This document shows positions 6,363 through 12,230 of a stretch of 18,149 nucleotides of DNA, piece by piece. Source of the stretch: JAFGPJ01 sp964439135 (GTDB lineage: Bacteria; Planctomycetota; Phycisphaerae; Sedimentisphaerales; Anaerobacaceae); contig CAYTNN010000080.1 of the NCBI GenBank assembly GCA_964439135.1, positions 1-18,149 on the forward strand, read 5' to 3'. Both the position numbers and the translations under genes were made by a program. Each line of letters opens with the position of its first letter. Within the stretch, counting starts at the first letter, position 1. The notes beneath the pieces are model-generated. The model was not told where the DNA came from and did no database searches. It saw only the letters and a program-made list of their open reading frames with translations.

Positions 6363-6459
6363 GATTATTGAAATAATCTTTGATGGCCGACAACTCGGAA
6401 CCGGCTAACGATAACACATTCAACCGTGCCTGAATAGAGGCACAAATCCACAGTTAGCC
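6362..6459 (+). other. Structured 3' region of the ECF operon transcript
   Basis: Directly after the stop, AGATTATT and AATAATCT (6362-6379) form a perfect 8-bp hairpin. GGCTAAC (6403-6409) pairs perfectly with GTTAGCC (6453-6459), enclosing a 6-bp hairpin GTGCCT/AGGCAC (6426-6443). The intrinsic terminator follows with no gap. This could be a 3' UTR element or a small RNA sharing the terminator. No promoter for a separate RNA is clear. Confidence 0.35.
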
Positions 6460-6483
6460 CCGCAATCATATGCGGTTTTTTTT
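6460..6483 (+). terminator. Intrinsic terminator of the ECF operon
   Basis: CCGCA (6460-6464), loop ATCATA, TGCGG (6471-6475), then eight T residues (6476-6483). This is the clearest Rho-independent terminator shape in the window; the stem is short but the U-run is uninterrupted. Confidence 0.75.
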
Positions 6484-6542
6484 AATATTCCACATTCCAA
6501 ATCGGATCTCATACCAATTGGAATTAGTTCGTGCGCCACACT

Positions 6543-6568
6543 GTCATTCCTGCGAAAGCGGGAATCCA
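6543..6568. repeat. Dispersed hairpin repeat (GTCATTCCTGCGAAAGCGGGAAT type)
   Basis: ATTCCTGC (6546-6553) and GCGGGAAT (6558-6565) form an 8-bp stem with one G-U pair and a GAAA tetraloop. The sequence matches a short palindromic element seen between genes in many bacteria. The identification is from memory. It is intergenic, as expected for such elements. Confidence 0.65.
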
Positions 6569-6596
6569 TTTTTCCCCATTCCGGAGCCTTAGCAAG

Positions 6597-6632
6597 TGTG
6601 CTGTATCCGTACAGCCAAGTGCACTTTTTTTT
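6597..6632 (+). terminator. Terminator-like hairpin upstream of the broken gene
   Basis: GCTGTA (6600-6605), loop TCCG, TACAGC (6610-6615), then after GTGCAC a run of eight T residues (6625-6632). The stem is separated from the T-run by 9 nt, so activity is uncertain. It may be a remnant of an older gene arrangement in this decayed region. Confidence 0.4.
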
Positions 6633-6704
6633 CAGGCTGATTTGCTCAAAATTGCCGCTGGAGGTGTTTAATAGCAGTATAAAGACAATAAAAACATTTT
6701 GTGC

Positions 6705-6734
6705 TTGACTGAATTGGTTTTCATCTGATAAACT
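6705..6734 (+). promoter_or_regulatory. Promoter (TTGACT, 18 bp, TAAACT) of the decayed secreted-protein gene
   Basis: TTGACT at 6705-6710 and TAAACT at 6729-6734 with the same 18-bp spacer as the promoter at 166-195. It lies 120 bp before the broken signal-peptide gene. Confidence 0.45.
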
Positions 6735-6853
6735 ACGTATTGATCATCGCAGAGGAAAACAACTTGTCTGATCAATTCGTTTCGTTAGGTTTGGTAGCCG
6801 GAGATGCGGCGGCTGTCCTGGTGACTAAAAATGAGGGAGTGGATGATATAGAG

Positions 6854-7265
6854 ATGGCGAAGGCGAGGTATTTACGATTTTTGCGGACAATCCCTTTACC
6901 GATCACAATCTGTCTTTTCAGCTAACCTGTGCAGGCTAAATACAGCAGTGGTAGTTGGACAGCGGACGATCCGTATCATATTTGGACGACTGAGCAGATG
7001 AATGAGATTGGCCTGCATGAGGAGGACTGGGACATGCACTTCAAGCTAATGACTGATATTGAACTAAATGGTTATGGAGCAACGGATTTCAATGTTATTT
7101 GGTACTATGATACCAACCATCAAAAGAAGAACATCGATGAGGTTGTCGCTGCTACGCCCGACTACTTATACATTCCAGCCGGTGTGATGGCCGTGAAGAT
7201 GGGCAAGCACGTAAACTGTAATAAGCCGTTTGGTGATCGGCCGAGAGAAACGCTTATACGCAGAC
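6854..7265 (+). pseudogene. Mosaic pseudogene: GLUG-type secreted protein fused to Gfo/Idh/MocA fragment
   Basis: From ATG 6854 the frame encodes a signal peptide (MAKARYLRFLRTIPLPITIC, then LFS) interrupted by TAA at 6923-6925. It continues in the same frame with PVQA-KYSSGSWTADDPYHIWT, which is exactly the layout cleavage-site plus mature start expected if the stop replaced one codon. Residues up to FNVI (about 7099) resemble the N-terminal unit of planctomycete GLUG-type surface proteins (EDWDMHFKLMTDIELNGYG). The frame then switches without a gap to a Gfo/Idh/MocA oxidoreductase piece (NIDEVVAATPDYLY, MAVKMGKHVNCNKPFG), covering only part of its nucleotide-binding domain. After about 7265 the frame is no longer recognisable. 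A dead gene fused to a dead gene fragment is the simplest reading; assembly chimerism is possible. Confidence 0.7.
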
Positions 7266-7473
7266 CAATTTGGGCGGCATCTTGGCTTGGTAGCAGGCGG
7301 ATACGCCCTCCACCAGGCAAGTACTTGTTGATCTTGTGACCGGCGATAGAATCGCCAGAAAGATCGGCAGCCGAAGGCCAATCCGGGAAATCCCGGTTTC
7401 TGGGACCTGGGTCGGAAAACGAATTCGGTTACCCTAACTTCGGGGAAACCACAAGAAGAGAAAGGATAACAAA
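7266..7473. other. Unrecognised degenerate stretch
   Basis: Open frames run on both strands but none shows a family signature or proper start. A short frame ending in TAA at 7466-7468 (containing NPGNPGFWDLGRKTNSV) looks somewhat coding-like and could be the tail of a lost gene. AAAGGA at 7461-7466 is the ribosome site for the next gene. Confidence 0.35.
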
Positions 7474-8547
7474 ATACTTCGATTAAGACTTGTTGCCGTT
7501 GTGGTTGGGATCGTTGCCCACCTGACGTACTCGGCATGGGCACAGGCTGGCGAGACGACCCCAGAAAATTGGATCCGGGTCAAGTTTACAGAGAATAATC
7601 CCCAAACCCAATACAAGATTTATCTCAAGTGGAATGAGGGCGGACAGAGCAAGTTGTGGATGCCTCCCGAACAGCCTTCGAAAGGGTATATTCCCTCCAG
7701 CGGCGAATGGATAGTACCACTTAGCCCCAATGTTTGGCATGTACTCCTTCACGTTCAGTACGAAAAGGGCTCGTGGCACACACTGGCCAGGGGGCACGTC
7801 AAGACAAGACAGACCTATACATTCTCGTCAGACGGTACTTATGATGATATAGCGTGGTACGAGAACATCATTCGATTTCGATATAATGTGCCCTATGATG
7901 TGATCTTTTATATAGATGGACATACCAGCACGAAAAACTGTGCGAGATCCTGGACACATTCGAGCACAGACGAAAAGCGTACTGATGAGTATCTTCTGCC
8001 TCCCGATATCATCAAAGTTACTGTCCACGGCAAGATAGAATCACGCGAGGGCATCAAAGATATCGAATATATTTCTGATTTTTCCACTACCGGAGGAATC
8101 ACCTATTACCTGTCAGGTACAAGCAAGTACCCGAAGTGTGAGAGAAAATCCGTTGACTTCCGTCCTGCGAACGGAAAATGGATCGAAGTTACGCACAAAG
8201 GTGTCTACGACGCGAAGTTCTTTGTGGTCTGGAAAGAGAATGGGCAGGAGCAGCGATGGGAGTCCGGCGTAAAGCACGGGACGTTAGATGGTACCACAGG
8301 GTTAGATTGGGTGGACACGCAGTACCGACACCTTGTCAAGCTACCTGACGACGTTGACACGGTGTTCCTCCATGCCCAGGCGAGGGGTCTTACGGGCTGG
8401 AAGACGATTGTCGCAAGCGATGTCCCTGTGCGGCGTATCTACGAAGTGGCGGACACCGCAATCAGCCCGACGTACAAAGTCCATCCTCCGCTTCCCGTCA
8501 GGCCCGCGAACTGGATCCGGATCAGACACAAGGGCGCCTATATATGA
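7474..8547 (+). pseudogene. Secreted protein of tandem cytolysin domain-4-like modules, 3'-truncated
   Basis: 357 codons. The signal peptide is complete only if reading starts at ATA 7474 (ILRLRLVAVVVGIVAHLTYS, then AWAQA), 7 nt after AAAGGA. The in-frame GTG at 7501 would remove its front. The mature part is three tandem modules starting near W33, W128 and W236, plus a fourth cut after HKGAY at about residue 351. The third is clearest: THKGVYDAKFFVVWKE, RWESG, LVKLPDDVDTVFLHAQ, ARGLTGWKTIVASDVPV, ADTAISPTY. This order matches the beta-sandwich domain 4 of thiol-activated (cholesterol-dependent) cytolysins (HxGAYVAxYxxxWDE, W, IPL, RECTGLAWEWW, TTLxP). The Cys/Trp undecapeptide is not conserved and no pore-forming domains are present. 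So it is a binding or surface module array, not a toxin by sequence. It may still be expressed if ATA or GTG initiates. Confidence 0.65.
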
Positions 8548-9252
8548 AAACATACGGTATCTTCTTAATACCGAGTCTTGCCGATAGCTCGCGCACCATA
8601 CCGAATATCTCGTTGTGCTGGTATTCTGACACCTTCACAGCATTCCCGAAAACTTTCGCCTTGAAGGAATGCTGAGCTATCCACGATAGTATCAGCACCG
8701 CCAAAAGGACAGGAAAAAGGAATAACATGATCATCGCCAGAAACGGCAACCCTACGATCCATATGAGCACGCTGAATACTGCCGCAATAAAAAAATACAC
8801 CTTCTCCTTAGGATGGCGGTACTGACCAACGCTGATCTTACCCTTGTATGGCACCATATTTCCCTGTTGCATTGTACCTTGTGAAAACCCTGCGGGTAGT
8901 GGCGGAATAGTCGGTTTTTTACCAACAATGAATGTCTCCGGAATTGGTGGTGGTCCTGCCGGGTGAACCTGTTTTATAGGCGGTAACACTGCATCATGCG
9001 TTAATAAGGGCCTGGGAGCGGCAGTTACTATCGGAGACGGCGATGATTGTACTGGAGGTGGTTGTGAGGCACTGTTGGGAGTTGTCACTTGAACGGCTGT
9101 TGGGATTGTTTTTGTTGCCCCTTGTTTGTTTGCCGTTTCTAACGGGGCCTTTGGAATCATAAAAGGTTGTTTGCATGTAGGGCAAGTTGCCTGCCTGCGA
9201 AGCTATCGTTGACTTTCAACCTCTTCCCGCAATGTGGACATGCGCAAACCAT
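8541..9252 (-). pseudogene. M48 (HtpX-like) peptidase with zinc-ribbon N-terminus, frameshifted and truncated
   Basis: Starts at ATG 9252 behind a perfect AGGAGG (9261-9266). Residues 1-24 are half a zinc ribbon (MVCACPHCGKRLKVND, then SFAGRQ). The second half (TCPTCKQPFMIPK) is in another frame. At 9188-9198 two GGCA units remain where three would keep the frame, so loss of one 4-bp unit explains the break. Then come a Pro-rich linker, two membrane helices (FFIAAVFSVLIWIVGLPFLA and FPVLLAVLILSWIAQ) and the start of an M48 peptidase domain (VKVSEYQHNEIFGMVRELSA, RLGIKKIPYVFI). It ends before the expected NAFA segment and the HExxH zinc site, so it cannot be an active protease. The break coincides with the truncation of the opposite-strand gene. 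M48 peptidases are membrane metalloproteases acting on damaged membrane proteins. Confidence 0.78.
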
Positions 9253-9474
9253 AATAATATCCTCCTGAGACATAAGCCTTTGTTTTCGTTGAAATTTCCT
9301 GAAATTATATTATAATAAAGGTGCTTATAGTATGCCACTTTTTTCTTTCCGGCATAGAGATTGGAAGAACCTGCTGCGTGTTATTACTATTTGCATAGAC
9401 AGAAATCTTCTTCCAATTTATCGTTGTTTCTGGTAAAAATACGATGCGCATTATGATATAAGCAAAACGATATT
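9253..9474. other. Intergenic region between divergent M48 remnant and aroA
   Basis: It holds the AGGAGG of the M48 remnant, an AATTTC/GAAATT inverted repeat (9292-9305) and TATAAT-like sequences toward the minus strand (around 9308-9315). The aroA-side inverted repeats are listed separately. There is no good ribosome site before aroA. Confidence 0.4.
9332..9417 (+). promoter_or_regulatory. Inverted-repeat leader upstream of aroA
   Basis: ATTGGAAGAA (9360-9369) and TTCTTCCAAT (9408-9417) are perfect 10-bp complements separated by 38 nt, ending 57 nt before the aroA ATG. A smaller ATGCC/GGCAT hairpin (9332-9336, 9351-9355) precedes it. The arrangement could be an RNA leader stem controlling aroA or two operator half-sites. 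No T-run follows, so an intrinsic attenuator is not supported. Confidence 0.4.
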
Positions 9475-10758
9475 ATGAAGTTGATTGTAAGAAAATCTCG
9501 ATTGAAAGGGACAGTGGCGATTCCCGGGTCCAAATCGCATACGATTCGTGCGGTCGCGATTGCATCTTTGGCAGGGGGGCAAAGCCTTATCCACGCCCCA
9601 TTGGATTCGAGCGACACCCAGGCCGCGGTGGCTTGCTATCGGGCGTTAGGAGCGGTGATAGACCCCTCCAACCCTAAGCTGTGGAAGGTAACCGGTACGA
9701 ACGGCAAGGTTACGCCTCCAAAGGAAATCATCGACGTTGGTAACTCCGGCACAACCCTGCGAATCGCCATGGGTTCGGCCGCCCTGGCTCCATCCGGCCA
9801 GACCACGACCTTTACCGGCGACGAACAAATCCAGACCCGGCCGGTCGAGCCGCTAATCGACTCGCTTAACGACCTGGGTGCGAAATGTGCGAGCCTAAAG
9901 AACAATGGTAAAGTTCCGGTCGAGATAGCGGGAAAACTGGCGGGAGGAAAGACGGCAATCGCCGCCTATACGAGCCAATATCTATCCAGCCTGCTTTTGT
10001 GCGTACCTCTGGCGAGTGAAGATACCCGGATCGACGTAACTATGCTCAACGAGCCCGGCTATGTCCAAATGACGCTCGACTGGCTTGATAAGCAGCAAAT
10101 CGAATACGAAAATCAGCAGATGCGACAATTCATAATCAGGGGAAATCAGAGCTACAGGGCTTTTGAGGACTCTGTTGCCGCTGATTTTTCCAGTGCTACG
10201 TTTTTCCTCTGTGCAGCCGCTTTAATCGCAGACGAGGTAACCTTGCTCGGGCTGGATTTCACGGATAGTCAGCCGGACAAAGCGGTAGTCGATTACTTAA
10301 AGGCGATGGGGGCTGACATCAGGATCGAGCCGGATTCGGTAACGGTTAAAGCCAGCCCACTCAAGGGTACTGAGATTGATATGAACAAAACTCCGGATGC
10401 ACTGCCTGCTATGGCTGTAACTGCCGCCTTTGCCGAAGGTACGACGAGGCTGCTAAACGTCGCCCAGGCGCGAAGCAAAGAGACCGACAGAATCAAATGT
10501 ATGGCTGAAGAGCTTAAAAAAATGGATGTAGATGTTGAAGAACTGCCGGACGGCCTTATAATACGAGGCGGCAAACCCAGCCCTGCTGAACTGCACGGCT
10601 GGGCGGACCACCGAATCGTGATGGCACTGTCACTGGCAGGTTTGAAAATAGATGGTGAATGCAGCATTGACACTGCCGAGGCAATCAATGTAACGTTTCC
10701 CGGCTATGTGGAATTGATGAGAAGTGTTGGTGCAAATATTGAATTAACAGGTGTGTAG
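9475..10758 (+). CDS. aroA: 3-phosphoshikimate 1-carboxyvinyltransferase (EPSP synthase)
   Basis: 427 aa, the usual length. The enzyme joins PEP to shikimate 3-phosphate to give EPSP, the sixth step of chorismate synthesis, in the cytoplasm. Key motifs are in place: PGSKSHTIR (17-25, substrate-binding Lys, Ser, Arg), GNSGTTLR (89-96, PEP loop, where GNAGT is more usual), TRPVEPLID (121-129), TSQYLSSLLL (166-175), TPDALPAMA (about 305-313, with the catalytic Asp), RSKETDR (about 335-341) and DHRIVMAL (about 378-385). The ATG at 9475 begins the first beta strand (KLIVRKSRLKG), so the start is sound even though no strong ribosome site precedes it. It lies 59 bp before aroC on the same strand, suggesting one operon. 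The TAG stop lies inside a dispersed repeat. Confidence 0.97.
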   Translation: MKLIVRKSRLKGTVAIPGSKSHTIRAVAIASLAGGQSLIHAPLDSSDTQAAVACYRALGAVIDPSNPKLWKVTGTNGKVTPPKEIIDVGNSGTTLRIAMGSAALAPSGQTTTFTGDEQIQTRPVEPLIDSLNDLGAKCASLKNNGKVPVEIAGKLAGGKTAIAAYTSQYLSSLLLCVPLASEDTRIDVTMLNEPGYVQMTLDWLDKQQIEYENQQMRQFIIRGNQSYRAFEDSVAADFSSATFFLCAAALIADEVTLLGLDFTDSQPDKAVVDYLKAMGADIRIEPDSVTVKASPLKGTEIDMNKTPDALPAMAVTAAFAEGTTRLLNVAQARSKETDRIKCMAEELKKMDVDVEELPDGLIIRGGKPSPAELHGWADHRIVMALSLAGLKIDGECSIDTAEAINVTFPGYVELMRSVGANIELTGV

Positions 10759-10783
10759 GGGCGGCCCAATGTGGCCGCCCTAC
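10755..10783. repeat. Dispersed hairpin repeat (GTAGGGGCGGCC type) in the aroA-aroC gap
   Basis: GTAGGGGCGGCC (10755-10766) pairs with GGCCGCCCTAC (10773-10783) with one bulged G and a CAATGT loop. It resembles the common GTAGGGGCGACC...GGTCGCCC intergenic element of many bacteria. Its first bases supply the aroA stop codon. Confidence 0.65.
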
Positions 10784-10817
10784 GAATCTACACGAGCGAT
10801 TTTAGGAGAACAAGTAA

Positions 10818-12140
10818 ATGTTAGGTTGTCATATTGGACGTTGTTTCCAGGTAACGGTTGCCGGCGGCTCTTACCAGGAGGGCCTTACCTCGGTCCTGCA
10901 GGGTGTTCCGCCGGGTCTTTTGTTAACGGAGCAGGAAATTTACGGTGATTTGCTTCTGAGAAAACCGGGAGCGGACGAATTGAGCAGCCCGCGCAAAGAA
11001 CCTGACCTGCCAATCATTTATTGTGGCCTGAACTCAGCCGACACCATAGAAAACGCCAGCAATAAAAACCACACCAACGGCACGCCGCTAACAATTCTGA
11101 TTCCGAACCTGGACCGCCATTTCATCCATATCAAGCAATACCAGGACACGAATCGCACGCCGCGACCGGGTCACGCATCCTACGCTACGTTCATGAAGTA
11201 CGGCCCTAACGATGATGCGATAGGCGCCGGCATTTTCAGCGGACGCTATACATCGACCATCGTCGCGGCCGGATACGTCGCCAAGAAAGTGCTGAAGAAA
11301 TGCGGCATCGATGTGTTTTCCTATGTGAAAGAGATCGCCGGTGTACGCTGCCCCGATGTCACCGCCGAGAAGGCCCTGAAATATACCGACGATTACAAAA
11401 CGATGCGGCGAGACATGGACCCGTTTTATCAGGAGATTTATGTCAAGAATCGTATCACCATGGAGATGCGATTTCTGGAGAAGGCCCGAATACTGGCAGA
11501 GATAGAGCAGCAGATCGATGATATCCGGGCCAAGGCTCCTCAGATGGCCGCTGATGCGATCCGGGACAAGTATGGAGTGCACCCTATCGTAAACTGTCCC
11601 GATATCGATGCCGCACAGGGCATGGTCGATGCCTGTAATCGTATCTCTGCTACGGGTGACTCGGCCGGCGGCGTCGTTGAAGTTGTCGTAACCGGCATCC
11701 CGGTGGGTCTTGGCGAGCCGGTCTTCTATAAGCTCGACGGCGAGTTGGGCAAAATGCTCGGAATTGGTGCCGTCAAAGGCGTCGAGGTTGGTGCCGGCTT
11801 TGCCGTCAAAGATATGACCGGGTATGAGAATAACGACCAGATGCACTCAGAAGATGGTAAGATTGTTTTCGATTCAAATAATGCCGGCGGTATTACGGGC
11901 GGCCTTTCCACCGGCCAGCCCATAATAGTCAGGCTTGCGGTTAAGCCGACGCCTACAATCGATAAACCCCAGAGAACGATTGACAAGTACACAATGGAGA
12001 ACAAGGATCTGGCTGCGATTACCAGGCGTGACGCGACGATTGTGTCCCGAATATGGCCGGTTGCCGAAAACTATACAGCGATGGTTATTCTCGACCACCT
12101 GATCGCGCACTTCGGCTATCAAACGCTGATGGCGAAATAA
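10818..12140 (+). CDS. aroC: Divergent chorismate synthase
   Basis: 440 aa with the chorismate synthase layout. The enzyme turns EPSP into chorismate with reduced FMN. Family features: GVPPGLLLTE (29-38), RPGHASY (116-122, keeping the second catalytic His as H119), VTGIPVGLGEPVFYKLD (291-307), GAVKGVEVGAGF (317-328), NNAGGITGGLSTGQPI (354-369), LAVKPTPTI (373-381) and PVAEN (414-418). Oddities: the usual GESHG is GGSYQ (16-20), so the first catalytic His is Tyr19. The RGGGRSSARET block reads IGAGIFSGRYT (135-145), losing one Arg. Residues about 190-250 are an extra charged helical insertion. AGGAG lies 9 nt before the ATG. Context right after aroA argues that it is the working enzyme; a neofunctionalised paralogue is the alternative. 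Confidence 0.85.
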   Translation: MLGCHIGRCFQVTVAGGSYQEGLTSVLQGVPPGLLLTEQEIYGDLLLRKPGADELSSPRKEPDLPIIYCGLNSADTIENASNKNHTNGTPLTILIPNLDRHFIHIKQYQDTNRTPRPGHASYATFMKYGPNDDAIGAGIFSGRYTSTIVAAGYVAKKVLKKCGIDVFSYVKEIAGVRCPDVTAEKALKYTDDYKTMRRDMDPFYQEIYVKNRITMEMRFLEKARILAEIEQQIDDIRAKAPQMAADAIRDKYGVHPIVNCPDIDAAQGMVDACNRISATGDSAGGVVEVVVTGIPVGLGEPVFYKLDGELGKMLGIGAVKGVEVGAGFAVKDMTGYENNDQMHSEDGKIVFDSNNAGGITGGLSTGQPIIVRLAVKPTPTIDKPQRTIDKYTMENKDLAAITRRDATIVSRIWPVAENYTAMVILDHLIAHFGYQTLMAK

Positions 12141-12172
12141 GTGCTTTATCCGAAAACAAGTATGTAAATCAA

Positions 12173-12210
12173 AGGGCCTCTCATGTTAACGGTATGAGAG
12201 GCCCTGTATT
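12173..12210. terminator. Strong hairpin terminator between aroC and the convergent giant gene
   Basis: AGGGCCTCTCAT (12173-12184) and ATGAGAGGCCCT (12194-12205) form a perfect 12-bp stem with a 9-nt loop, followed on the plus strand by GTATTTTT. It lies between two convergent genes and may serve both, with the better U-run for aroC. Confidence 0.8.
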
Positions 12211-12230
12211 TTTAAAGGTTTGTATTACAG

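Noticed and set aside
6740..6853. Upstream extension of the broken signal-peptide ORF from a TTG
   Set aside because: The signal peptide begins at ATG 6854; the upstream residues are charged and unlike an export signal.
7166..7543. 125-codon ORF on the minus strand
   Set aside because: It runs across the oxidoreductase fragment and the start of the next gene on the opposite strand with no family signal; it is a shadow frame.
9310..9350. Sigma54-type -24/-12 element for the minus-strand M48 remnant
   Set aside because: GG-N10-GC is present by spacing but the -12 half reads AAGC rather than TTGC; too weak to call.
11088..11846. 252-codon ORF on the minus strand inside aroC
   Set aside because: Antisense shadow of a well-supported AroC; no ribosome site or known domain.
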